Assembly (NCBI RefSeq): GCF_905475395.1
Contig: NC_058339.1
Span: forward strand, 53,329,172-53,393,171
Direction: 5' to 3'
From: Chrysoperla carnea
Lineage: Eukaryota > Arthropoda > Insecta > Neuroptera > Chrysopidae
Length of the DNA: 64,000 bases
The first letter of the stretch is position 1. Every line of letters starts with the position of its first letter. The position numbers and the translations under genes are program-made. The notes below the pieces were generated by a model, which made no database searches, was not told the DNA's origin, and was given only the letters and a program-made list of their open reading frames with translations. Below are positions 24,726 to 37,673 of this stretch, one piece after another.

Positions 24726-25927
24726 TATTACACTTTTCCTAGAAAATCACAAAAATGTTATCGAATCAATTTGATGAATAAGTTCCACGGTGTTGGTTGA
24801 AATACTGTAAAAAAAGTAAATCTCAGAAGATACCAGTCAAATCAATTAGGTTTTAATGTTTTTTTGGGACAAATTTATTTTTGTACTAAATTTTAAAATC
24901 TAAAATATCTAAAACCAAAATCCATCAAGAAGGATTTTAAAGCTAGAATATATAACTGAGTTTCATTATAAAAGATACACTTTTCAGAAAAATTTGAGAA
25001 AAGTTTTTTAATTCAACTTTTGGAAGTTTGGGCGCACTTGGTTTAGGACATAAAATCTTATAACGGGAAAAATTAAACAAATGCGAACACCCTGTAAATA
25101 TTAAACTAATAATAAATAACAAAATCAAAATTTATTATAAATTCAATTATATTTAAAAAATGTGCATACAATGTAAAATAATAATATAAACGTAGCAATA
25201 ATACCTAAAAATAATAATTTAATTTTAATTTTATAAAGTATAAAATATTTTTAAAGCAAAAAAAAAGTTATTTAAAAAAAACAACATAAATATATACAAA
25301 TAATTTTTCTTTAAATTTTTCATAATATTTTTATAAAATAATCCGAGTATTTTTATTATCATTTTTTCTCCATATTCACTTAATTATTCATAAATTTCAA
25401 CTATTAATATTAATTAATTTAATTAATTCAAGTATTGGATATAATATGATACACTTTACACAATTTTTTATATATTTTTTTTTGAAAATATATAATGCAA
25501 TTAATTACGTATTATTATATAATGCAGACAGGGCTACCGTTGTTTATGAATATACAAGAGCCAATTTTTGGTTTGTGTTTTCTATGTTTTCTTGCTCGAT
25601 TATCCGTAAAAAATTTTCCCTTTTTTTGATTTTCTATTCTATAGTAATTAGAACCAAAATGATTCAAAATTCAAATTATTGACCTATTATACAAATATTT
25701 TCTAAGAAATTTCCAGAAATCGTTTTTGTAAGCGATTTTTTGACGATATCTCGGAAAATATTCATCCAATAATCAAATAAATATGAATTTTTGAGGTCAA
25801 AATTCCCAATTACTGAATTTTTCGGAAATCAGAAATAAATAATTTTCCACGATTTTTTAAGGGGCGACCCTTGGCTATTAAAAAGAACTTTTGAAAATGA
25901 TTTTCAACAATGATAGACTACAGTGAG

Positions 25928-26215
25928 AAGCGTGCCAACATCTGAGGTAATTGCTTAGGTCAGCTAGGGACATTTATAAAAAGAAATACATTTATCTAAA
26001 AATTATACATTGAATATAAGGACATTTATCAAAAAAACATACATTGAATGTTAAATTTTCATATCACAAAATGTTACATAAAACATCGCGCATCGTGATT
26101 TCACTGAACTTTTTCGCTTTTTGACTTAAAAAAATACTTCGTATCATTTTACATTTGTTCTTACAAATCTACAATGGATTAAACCTAAGCAATTACCTCG
26201 GATGTTGGCACGCTT
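25928..26215. mobile_element. MITE-like element with 33-bp terminal inverted repeats
   Basis: Termini 25928-25960 and 26183-26215 are inverted copies: AAGCGTGCCAACATCTGAGG against the complement of CCTCGGATGTTGGCACGCTT, both continuing into TAATTGCTTAGGT. Only one mismatch was noticed. The interior is AT-rich, contains a short direct repeat (ACATTGAATRT) and has no ORF. No obvious target duplication flanks it. Confidence 0.7.
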
Positions 26216-29200
26216 AAACTCGTTTGACACTTAGTCAATGTAATGTAATGTCAATGAAACGGATACATAAAATTTATAGTGATTTAAACTTGGAGCATTT
26301 CTGAACCCCAACAAATAATGAGAACACAGAAAAAAAAACATTTATTGATGAAGGAATCTTTTCTTGAATCAAGAAAAAATTTACTTGAGATCAGAAAAAA
26401 TATCTGGCGTGAGAAATTATTACTTACCGCGAGAAAATACACAAAATATTCTTCTAAGAAAACCATTTTTTCCTGTGTCTGTATGATGTCTACAATTTGT
26501 GTTGCAAATCATTGCTAATATTGAATCAATAGAGCTAGCTCATTACACTACATACGTATCAATATATCTTTCTTTTTATAAAATTTTTTTTTAAATTTAA
26601 TTTGTAAATCTAATCATAAATATTTTATCCTTTTCCTGAAAATAATCAAATGATGCGCCAAGGTCCAACATACATTGAATTAACTCTATGTATAGCTTTT
26701 TAACTGTATATTCCAAATCAGTAATATACAATTTAATTTTTACATGTCTTTTTTACGATCTAGAATATCTAGATAATCTAAAAGGTAAACTATCTCGGCT
26801 TTTGCATATTCATACTAAGACCTAGTTCCTCGCCTACTAATAATTATTGTAATGAAAAGAAGAAGAAAGCATTGTTTGATCCCTCCTAAAATAAGAAATA
26901 TTAATGCGTGATATATTTGACTAGGCACTTGTGATTTGTAAATTTTGTGTTTGTTTATTTAATAAAAATACCAATGACTTCTTTATTAATATTTTGTCAT
27001 CATTAATTATTAATAAAATATAAAAATAGGTATAATTTTATATAATTCATGTATATAATTTATATATTTTTTTTTGTATAAAGAAGATAAAATAATGGGA
27101 GAGATTTATTTTCACCTCCAAATTATATACAGAGATTCCAAAAATATTGTTTAACAATCATGTGTAGTTGATTTCCACGCAACAGATATATCATACTTTA
27201 TCAACAAATTAGATTCTAACATTATAGTTCGATCATCTATTATGATTAAATTAGAATTGGGGGTAATTTTTAAAAGATCTCTTGTACTGAGATGAGTATC
27301 TACTGCATCTTTTTGCTTCAAAGGTGCTGCAGGAATCCTATACCTTTATGGTATCTCTGGGTGACATTCCATGATTTGTTCTGAGAACAGATCAGTCAAT
27401 CTCAAGTGATGGTATCTTTTGAGAAAGATGCTTTACGTTATCTATTATGATACTTTTTTCATAGTTTTGGATTCCTCATGCTTTACCACAGCTCAGGAAT
27501 AACCCCTTCCTCCATTAAAATTTGTTACATGGCATTATAGACATTTTCGATATAGCCATTGAAAATCAATTCATATGAAACATTTTAAGAACCCATTCTG
27601 TATAATATAATTATTATATAGGGTGTCCCAGGCCACTCGTAACATCCATTTTAAAAATGGTGATATGGTTATTTCAGGTAGTAGGGTTGGTCTGGGACAC
27701 CGTGCATAATATAAAAAAATGTTTGAAACAAATAAAATTTAGTCTTGGGTTAAAATAGATTTACTATTAGATAATTTGCAAACACAAGTTTCAATTTTGC
27801 TTAAAAACTTTTGCAATTTAAATAGCTCGTGCAAATTAAGTTAAAAAAACAAATTTAAAACCCATCGTTAACAAATTTGTTTGCAAATATCTCAAAGGCA
27901 CAAACATTGGAAGATATTCATAATTTGTATGAATAATATGTTTTAAAATTTTTGATATTTTGGACGGATTTTAAAATTTTGAGATCTCGTTCAGAATTTA
28001 AAATTTTTTAAATTTATGCTTTGAAAAAATCCATTCACCTCGTTGATATGTATAGCACCCTTTCAAAGGAAAAAAATTTACAAAAGGTGAATTAATTTTC
28101 TAACTTCTATCTTCTAAATTCTACAAGAAAACGTTATGATATGGGGGAAAAAGCAGTGATTTATTTATTTCAGACATTTGAATTTTTTTTAATTATTGCT
28201 ATCTTAATTTTTCATTGCTATACATTTTTTTTAAATTGTAATTACAAACCACCTGACATAATAAATTAATATCGATCAGATAAGCAATTACTTAATTTGG
28301 ACGTTAAACATTTCAATATATAAATTTTATTTATTATAAATTTTTTATAATCTGATAAATTTATTATTTAAAAAATTATCTATATGAACACATGTTGATA
28401 TTATTAACATAAAAAATATAAAAATATTAAAAATTTTACCAATTTAGATTTTGAATTAAAAAAACAAAGAGAATAAACGAAAAAATTAATTTGCGGAGAT
28501 AGGTTGATGGATAGCTTTCACCATTGGTTGTTTTTATGTTAAATTACATTACATAAAATTTCCCGAATCTAATCCTCAAACAAATACGGTTTTTATATTT
28601 TTCAGTTCTTCAATTTACGTTATATTTATAAAGTAACCGCTTCTCATTCTCACTTGAACAACTTCAACTTTCTTCAAAAATAAACTCAAAGTGAATCTAA
28701 AAAATGATTGGATATATCAAACTATACAATAAACAAACTTGGCCTTCAGTCATGACCGGTGCAGGAGCTTTAAGTTCTTCGAGATAATTTTTTTAATTTA
28801 TTTTGGCGTTCGCTTTTTGACGTCCGTCAATAATAATGTAAATAAAACAATTATGTTCAATAATATTAAAATAGACTTTTTTTTTTCGAACAGATGTTAA
28901 AAAACTTCAAGTAAAGATATATCAAATATCTTTCATCTTTGTCAAAAAGCGCTGTTTGCTAAAGGTAAAAGATATTATTTTCTTTACTTGAACTGCCCGA
29001 AACAATAGCAAATCGATGAAAAAGCTTATTAAAAACAAACATATGAGCGTCCTCTGGTGGTCTTATAAATTGAGGGAAAATCGTATCATTACAATTATTT
29101 AAATAAATTTTGTATAGAATACAAATTGGACGTACGAATCAAGACGATTTGGCTATGATTTATCAAATATCAGAAACCATTAACAAAAAGTAAAATATGC

Positions 29201-31116
29201 TTAATAATTCATGATGTCTTTCCACTTGTGTGCAAACACTTTACACGTTTCCATATCTAAAAACTTTGTTTTCTAAATCAATTGGTAATAATTTTCAATA
29301 TAAATTATACACAGTTTATTAATGACTTATAAAAATAATAAAAATAATGTAACCTTTATCTAATACTTTTTTAATTAATTAAAATTTGTTTTAAGAATAA
29401 TTACTTTTAAACTTATTAAACAAAATAGCATTTACAAAGATATAAATAAAAAAATTCTAAGGAATAGTACAGTCAATATTTATAAAAAAAAAAAAATATT
29501 TTGATTATTTAATGCCGGGCCATAGATATAAACTATTGAATAGCTCATTATCTATGCATGAAAATGATATTAAACATAATAAGTGAAGCAGAGAACATCT
29601 TACGCTTTTATTTTTTTCATTATTTGCTATTTTTGTACGATGTACGCTTTCAATCCTTTATGCCTATGGGGTACATTAACATTACAAGTTTAACACGTTT
29701 GAAGCTATTATCAGGTAGACTGCATCTGGCAGTCATTTATTAAACTATAGTTGGCAGTACAAATGTGGCCCACCTGATAACAGTTTAAGAGTTTGTGTGC
29801 TGTAGCTTTTCATATTACATAGAAACTTAATCACTGTGTGTTAATTCTTGGAATATTTCACACAGTTTAAAGTGAAACTTCTTTCTTCGTTACACATATT
29901 AGTTAAATTTTTTTTAGAGAGAATGAATTAAAAACAATTAACAGGCAGTAAACAGAAACAAACCGCTTCATAATCGCATACATTATCATCGTAGATTTTC
30001 TTTAAAGCATACATTCGGGATTCGCATTGCAAGTGGGTATTTCATAGAAATCAATTTATTTTACAGTCAAATTAGTAATATTTATATTTAAGTTAAAGGT
30101 TTAAGAGAGGCAAAAATGTGCCAAGCATACAGGCGCTACAAATTATGGGTGATCAGAAAATGCGCGCATGAACCAAAGCTTCATAATATTTAATTTAAGT
30201 GAAATCCATATCCAAAGTATATGAGCGCTGAATTATTTATTCATCGTCTAAGCTCCTATTTCAGAAAAATATTCTAGGCACATATTTTTGTAAATAAAGA
30301 GGTTTCACTGTCAGAATAATTATTATTTGACACTCTCAGTTGAAAATGACAGACATTTTAACGTAGGGCGAACATTAGCAACATATCGGTGAACTCATAT
30401 TAAAGAAAATCTACATCACATTTCTTGTTTTTATTCTTAACGTGTCTGCATACTCGCCTCTGTTTTCATACATTCATATAACTAATCCGTTTTCAACAGA
30501 ATTTAGTCTCGAAAATTATAGACAAGAAATAAATTTAATATACGAAATACAGGCGGCGAATGTTCAGCAACGTCATTTATTTACATACAATCGAAACAAA
30601 AACAAATTACTTTTCAATCTTACAGAAGTTTCACTTCAAAAGAAACAAAAATAAAAAAATAAAAATATCACTTACATTTTTATACATAACGGTATTTTCC
30701 TCAAGTAAATTAAAATAAAATATAAATAATAAACTTAAAAAAATTAGTCTCAATATTATTTGTGATCTATTACATAAATATTATTTTAATATATCGACAT
30801 TTTCTTTTTTTGGTCGATTCAATATAAATATATAGGATATGCTAGTGAATTGTGTCAATATGATTAAAAAACTTCCCCAGGTGGAAAAGTGGTATAACTA
30901 TATAAACATGGTACTTTTCACACCAATTTATATGCTGTGAAAATAGATAAGATTTAAAAGTCGAAATCAACGCAAAGGCTTTTCAGGAATTTAAACACCT
31001 AAATATACGTATATTTGTGATCCTTCGTGAACCTTTCTTATCCTTAAATTCGTAATAAATATTATTACTTACAAGATGTGATGTATAATAAAATTATAAT
31101 TATTCGTAGCTGAAAT
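26216..31116. other. AT-rich intergenic region downstream of Smurf, no gene seen
   Basis: Apart from the 80-bp element at 27622-27701 it holds a small palindrome (TTTTCTTGA/TCAAGAAAA near 26360) and an imperfect inverted repeat at about 28908-29000 (TTCAAGTAAAGATAT). ORFs here (for example 29558-29743 and 30442-30654) start without supportive context, are AT-driven in composition and show no domain. Confidence 0.5.
27622..27701. mobile_element. 80-bp miniature element with GGTGTCCCAG termini
   Basis: GGTGTCCCAGGCCA at the left end is mirrored by TGGTCTGGGACACC at the right end within TA-rich flanks. GGGTGTCCCA-type ends are widespread in insect miniature elements. Confidence 0.55.
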
Positions 31117-34100
31117 CTATTCAACAGCAAAACCACATGTCTCTTCAACAGCTTGCGTTAGTTTATCAAGAAGTTTTTGATAACTATCGTACGGTGGAAT
31201 ATCGATACGATTAAAACATGTATGTGCTTTAGGTAAATTATCTGGAGGAACATCAACACAATGTATAGTAAAAAGTCGTGGACCTGCCGCACCCGTTGAC
31301 CCTTGTAAAGCACGAAAACCTTGTAAAGGAACACGCGATGAACCAGTTACAAACTGTAATAAACGTGCTCGCATTTCTTCTGAATATGATTCCACAGCCT
31401 GTTAAAAAGTTAATATTATCAATTGACCGAAATATGATTAATATTTGAAACTTTAAGAATTAATTAATCTAAGAAATTAATTACCTGCCAAAACCATTGT
31501 ACAACTTGTGTATCTGGAGTACAATGTTTTAATCGAGTATGTTGTCTCCAATCAGCGACATCAATACTACTAATACCACCTATCACAAGCTCCAACTCAC
31601 GTTCGTCGAATGGTCTTAGTAGAGCACTTGGAATAAGTTCACTAAAACCTTAAAACAAAAATATGATAGTTAGCTATACTGCATTCAAAATAATTGAAAA
31701 TTTAACTTTTAAAGTTAAAAATTGATTTTTCAATTACTAATGGATATTCCATTGTGCTCTTACATTGCACACAACTTTGGTTCCTATGACAATAAAAAAT
31801 TATGACATCTTTCATCTGACCGGAAAACGGAATTCAAAAATATGCTCGCACATGTTTATAATGTGCCTAAAATGGCGTATAACCTCGAATTTTGTCCCTT
31901 CTTTAATATTTTATCAACAGAAATTAAGTCCTGCATAACTTTCTTCAAGTATGCAACTAGTTTTAATACAATAATAATATCTGCCATGTACAATTTGATT
32001 TAACTGACTATAAATTTCTGACATACCTTTTTGTAATGCTAAAAATTGTTGCTCGATACCACGCATAAAACGATAATTTACGTATAGCCTCACATAATCC
32101 TTTTTGTTCTGTTCTGTAACAGGAATAGCTGCACCGCCAGGGCGTAGCTCATGTGTTATTACTGCACCAAAACTACAACACTCCACGCTAAATGTCGTGT
32201 CAATAACACCTTCGATGTTGTTTTCCCTAAAACAAAAATTATTCATTGTTTTTAACAGGAAATGTCTTACAATTTTTCGTATTCCAACCAACATCAATGA
32301 TATTCGACATCTCGAATGGCAGATTTTTGTAATTAAAATAATAAAATTTATCTACTAGAAATGAAAATTTTTATGCTATAAATTTTTCATTTAAACATGT
32401 AATTGCGACACATACAAAATAATGTCACGCACTATTTTGAAACTTCAACGAAATAAAAAAAAATTATTCTCTGCCCTTGAGCTGTATTAAGTTTGGCTGT
32501 TCCGAGTTCATGACCCATGTGCTCCAATGGTGGATACGGAAATACCACTACTGACAACATGTATTCAATAGTTGTTGATTTAAAAAAATTAAAAGTTGTA
32601 TTACTTACAACATCCAAGTGAGACTTCTATGAAGCTCCGGATCAACACCTTCAATATCACCAAGTGTAATAGGTTTATTTAATAATTGCTTATAAAAAGG
32701 TGTCGTAAAACCTCCGTCTAAATGATGTCCATGAAATACAGCCATTCCCAAAATTCGTCCAACAAAATGAAAATACGATAAATGTTCAGGATTAACTCCA
32801 GAATCGGCATTGATTTGCAACGTATAATGATCATCTCTACTATATTGAAACAATCCATACTGTGGGTTTAACATTTCCCGGGACAATAAATGCAACCATT
32901 CACGAGCAACACCACCATAGTCAAGGCCTTCTTCACCACGAAATTTAACCATTAACCGTTTGCGCATATCCTTCGGTCTCATTTTCATAATAAGTCGATA
33001 TGATTCCTCAAATATTTCCGTTCGTGAAACTTCTAGCCGACAGTGTCCACTTTGTGGTTGTAAAGCTGTTAATTCAGCTCTTAATGCACGTATTTTTCCG
33101 ACTAAATCGCGACGATATTTGGGTAATAATTCAGCATCTTGTGGTAAATCAGTTGTTCCATTAGCAGCATTCTCAATTTGATTGTTATTCGTAGATTCAG
33201 TACGAGAGGTACCAGGGGTAGGTGTAAAATTGTTACTTGATGGTCCACTAGAAGCAGCATTTTGGGTATTATTTTGTGGGCGATTCTGTTTAATCAAATT
33301 CGATAAAATACGTCCATTCAATCTGGGATCAGTAAATTGTGTGGTTCGATTATTATGATCAACAAAATAAACACGACCTGATGCAGTTTGGCGCATTTCC
33401 CACCCAGGTGGTAAAGGACCTAATTGATCAAGGGCCAATCCTTTTGGTGCTAAATCTCGTGGTATTCTTGGATCATGCCATGTAGAAACACCTGTCGGTA
33501 TATGATGAAAGTAAACTTGTCCTTGTTGAGTAGTACGCAATTCATATCCGGGTGGTAAATCTAATTTTGCTATATGTGGTCCTCCAACAGGATTTGTTGG
33601 CGTGAGCACGTGTAAATTGTGACTTCCCGGACTATTAACTAAACCAGCTACAGCACCGCCAGAACGTACTCTCTGTGGTCGAGCACGTCTTATTCCACCA
33701 CCTGTCGCACGATTATCACCATCATTACTACGTCGCCGTTGTTCTCGTGAGCTGGCTGGAGTTGCTGGCGAATTCACTTCTGGGCTCATTGGACATGGTG
33801 TGTTTGGAGATGAAATTGGTCCTGTGGTAGGTGTTTGGACACTTTCATTTGGAGTTGTACTAGTACCAGGCGAATTTATTGAATTTCTTGGTGTGCGTTC
33901 AGTATCTAAAACGACATCGGTGGCGACATCTAGATCAGTACTTATTCGATTACGTGATACATCTTGTGACGTATTACCATTTGTTAAATGCACATTTTTA
34001 TTATTAACTGGAGTTTGTTTTTGCGTTGACGAACTTAAAACTAAAGCATTATTATCACAATTTTGAATTTGATTTATTGGTGAACACACAATTACATTAT

Positions 34101-36188
34101 TTCGTGGATGATTTTGTCCAGAACTTTCTTGTGAATGTTCTGTGTTAATTTTATTCACTACTGTTGGTTCTGTTTTCGATGATACCTCATTCGATTCGTT
34201 GCTACCAATTTGCAATACCCGATTGTATTGTTCTATATTACTACTTAATCTAACATTATTATCGGTTCTAGATATTACGGAATTTTCACTAGTTCTGGAA
34301 TGATCATTGCCATTGACTTGTCTTTCAGTATCACTGCCACGATGATGATCACTATCGGTATTACGATTGGTTCGTGTTAGTTCGATACAGGAACGTTCAC
34401 GACCGACACGTAAATTATTTAATACAGGTCGTATCCATTGCGTTGATTTTGTGATATGGTTGACGTAATATAAACGACCGTTACTGGTTCGACGTTCTTC
34501 CCAACCGGGTGGTAATTCATTGCTGATTTCAGGAGGGCCACGTAATTCCCCTAATGGACCTACGACAGCTAATTGGGTATTACCACAAGGCCCATCTCGT
34601 GAAAGTAATGATATTATGATTTGTCCTTTAACAGGCTCAGGATCTTCAATGGACGCTTTACACAAATCCAATCGTTGGTCTAAAATTAAAAATTTAAGAA
34701 GGATAAGAAATGGTAATTAAAAATCAAATTATCAAAAGTGTGGAAATATAAAAAAAAAATACTATCCTTCATTTTTACGATCCAGTACCTAACAAAATTT
34801 AAATGCAACCCTAATACTATTTAAAACTTGACTGGACTTCGTAATTTCTGGAGTAAAAATGATAAACACTCGAAAATTATAATTTTATTCCTAGTAGAAT
34901 AAATGATTCTTTCTCTTTGAAACAGAACGCATTTTTTCCGCGGGATCAGATTGCATTCTGTTTAAGTAAGGCCTGTCGAAAATGGGAACCATTTCCATTT
35001 TATTAATTCCCTATTCATTTACTACTAGCTGTACTATGAGATTACGAACCAAAATGCCTCTTTTGAATTATTAAGCGAAAAAGTAGCCTAAACTATGCCG
35101 AAAGAAATACAGAATCCTCTCATGAAAATAATGTTGAAATCTTTAGTGAAAAAAATTCCATCTATATATTGAGTGAACAAAGTGGCGAATTCCGAGTGTA
35201 AATATATATTAATATCTTTGTTAGAAAATCATTATAAAGTAACTAAAACTTTCTGTGAACGCCTCATCGAAATGAAGATATTTTTAAAGGTGTTTTCTCA
35301 AAAAATGCTTCGGCCAGTCACAAAGGTGAACATAAAACAACAACGAAAACAGGCAAGTAAAAAGTGGGTATATACTATTTCGTAGGAAATTTCTTGTTTA
35401 ATTATATGTTAAAAATTCTATTTTAATCATAAAAATTACGTATATGCCAGATATCAAAATATAAAATTTTATGGTCAACATTTAAAAATAAATTTTTATA
35501 TTTTACGAATATACGATAGTAGTGTCCGTATTATCACAATTCGACATTTAGCCAGAAAACAATTAGAATAAGAATTAAATAACAACTTACAACCGGTATC
35601 TTTCAGTCTTTGTATTGTGTGTGCAAGAATTCGAACACATCCAAGGAATCCACCACCACCTTGCTTTTTATGAATTTTTCGATGATTCCATATACTTATC
35701 GTAATATTATCCCCACGTCCCAAAAATAAATCATAATGACAATTCCATTTCGGATCTAATGTAGCACGCACTGTATCCGTCGAATGACACTGACCACTTC
35801 CATCAACAGAAATCTTAGCAAAAGGATCTGGGAGGCCTGAAATATAAAACTATTAATAAACACTGTTTGAAACACTATTTAATATAAACGTAAATATACT
35901 TACGAAATAAATCCTTTCTCGCCAAATTCCGTGCACACAAAACTGTAAAAAATCAATTAATTTAAATAATGTTACTGAAATTAATTGAGTAAAATTAAAA
36001 TCAATTAATATAAATTACATTGTAGCCATATTGCTAAAATAATCAGACAAAACTGTAAACTCTCAATTATCAATTGTAATTTATGTTTGAAATTATTGTG
36101 ATGGATATTTTATAAAATTAATAAAATACATACTTGTTAAACGTATTTTTTGTGCTCCATTTCGGCGATTTGAAGATGTTGTAGACAT
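31117..36188 (-). CDS. Smurf: Smurf: C2-WW-WW-WW-HECT E3 ubiquitin ligase, complete, seven exons
   Basis: Coding exons: 36188-36134, 35942-35904, 35836-35591, 34679-32609, 32226-32027, 31648-31485, 31398-31117. All junctions are GT-AG with matching phases, totalling 3057 nt (1018 aa), close to fly Smurf. An N-terminal C2 domain (about 14-115; [34 protein letters not shown]) targets membranes. WW domains lie at 169-198 ([20 protein letters not shown]), 487-520 and 535-567 and bind PPxY proteins. HECT spans about 670-1018, with catalytic Cys986 in [14 protein letters not shown]. Linkers are Asn/Ser/Thr-rich. In the family, this ligase ubiquitinates receptor-regulated SMADs (Mad) and BMP receptors to damp signalling. 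Exon 4 alone carries all WW domains and half of HECT. ATG 36188 is chosen because [18 protein letters not shown] leads directly into C2. Confidence 0.96.
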
Positions 36189-37673
36189 GATTTTTATTAA
36201 AAATATTTATTGTCAACGCACCTACATTATTATTAAAGATAATTAATATTAGTATTGAGTTACGTATGTCGAAGTTTATGCAATACAATAATCAAGCGTG
36301 AAGTTATTCAATAGTAAAGAATAAACTCGATTGAATTAATAACTATTATTTGTAGTTACTTAAGTTATGTTCGCTCATCTCGATCTGATATCAATAACAG
36401 TCCACAATAAGCAGTAAGGTTATTTCATTGAAACGGTCAAAGAAAGCTTCAGGTAATTAATTGCATTAAGATGTAATTTCATGATGACGCTTGACGCTGG
36501 CTTTGAGCGACAAATTAGGATTTCATCTATCTGAAAAAAAATAGAACTAGTTCAGCGTCAAATTTAAAAGATGTAACTTCATGATTACGCTTGATGTTGG
36601 CTTTGAGCATCAAATTAGGAATCCACCTAGCTGAAACAAACAATGAAACAACTATGGTCAGCGTCAAATTGTAAAAAGTAGCGACAAAAAAAAGTTTATT
36701 AATCCATAATCTCATTTTCAATAAGATACTTGGTAATGATAAACAACTATATACATAATGGGTGGTCAATTTGATTATCAATTGTTCAAAAAAAAAATCT
36801 AATATCTATTGATAAATGGAAAGTAATCATCAGGTGGTCTAAATTGGAACTACTGAAAAAGCGGTACACTTCCTGTTTACTAGTACAATTTTTTATCGAC
36901 AGTGTGCGGGATTTATGTGATTTGAATTAGAATATGTACTTTTATTGGCCTTAAAAAACGGTAAGTTCAAGTATTGCCACCTAATAGTCGAAATTTTAAC
37001 TACTGAATTCGGGTCTTTTTCTGATTTTAATTAGTTTACTTTTTTACTTTTTACTTACATTACAGGCTAAGATTTCTGATAGCTTCGGATAATTCACTAA
37101 CAGATGGCGAGACTATAGCCCGTAATAATCTCAATATATCATGAACATTTAAATGTAATTTATATTTGCTAGAAATGGCTAGAAAGCCAAATATTTAAAG
37201 GGCAATAAAATATGCAATCGAATCTCAATAAATCAAAAGCTTAAGGTAAATTTTTTGTAACAATTACATGTGACTTGGAAAAATATACGAAAAGATGTTA
37301 GTGAATAAAATTACCATCTAATTTGTCGGAGATTTTCACTTGGATGATGGCTGAAAAACTGCTATTTTTATTTGGCGTTTTTTACCATCTACGGAAAATT
37401 TAATAAATATGAAAATTTTCGATATTTAAAATTACTCTAAAAAGTTTTGATAGTTGTAACACTCATTTTGTAACATGTTCTTAGAAAATAATACTTTTTT
37501 TTAAGTAACCATTTGTCTTTGTCGATCTCATTTTAATTGCTAAGTTCGTGATTACACTTGCTGTAATGGGGGTACTTCATGTAATATGTACCAAAAAATC
37601 TGCGTATTATTTTTCTTGTACTGTTTAGTGACGCCATTTTAAAATAGAAAGTTAAGAAATAAATAAATTAGGA
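36189..37673. promoter_or_regulatory. Divergent intergenic region between Smurf and U11-48K
   Basis: The start codons of Smurf (minus) and the U11-48K gene (plus) face away from each other across 1485 bp. Both promoters and 5' UTRs must lie here or extend into it. No TATA box or initiator can be assigned with confidence. A ~100-bp tandem duplication occupies 36469-36690. Confidence 0.5.
36469..36690 (+). repeat. Tandem duplication, 100-bp unit
   Basis: AGATGTAATTTCATGATGAC... at 36469 recurs as AGATGTAACTTCATGATTAC... at 36569, followed in both by TGGCTTTGAGC and CAAATTAGGA. A third partial copy of the CAGCGTCAAATT part lies near 36660. It sits in the Smurf/U11-48K divergent promoter region. 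Confidence 0.8.

Noticed and set aside
33800..34720. Plus-strand ORFs over Smurf exon 4
   Set aside because: They are antisense shadows of the Smurf coding sequence.
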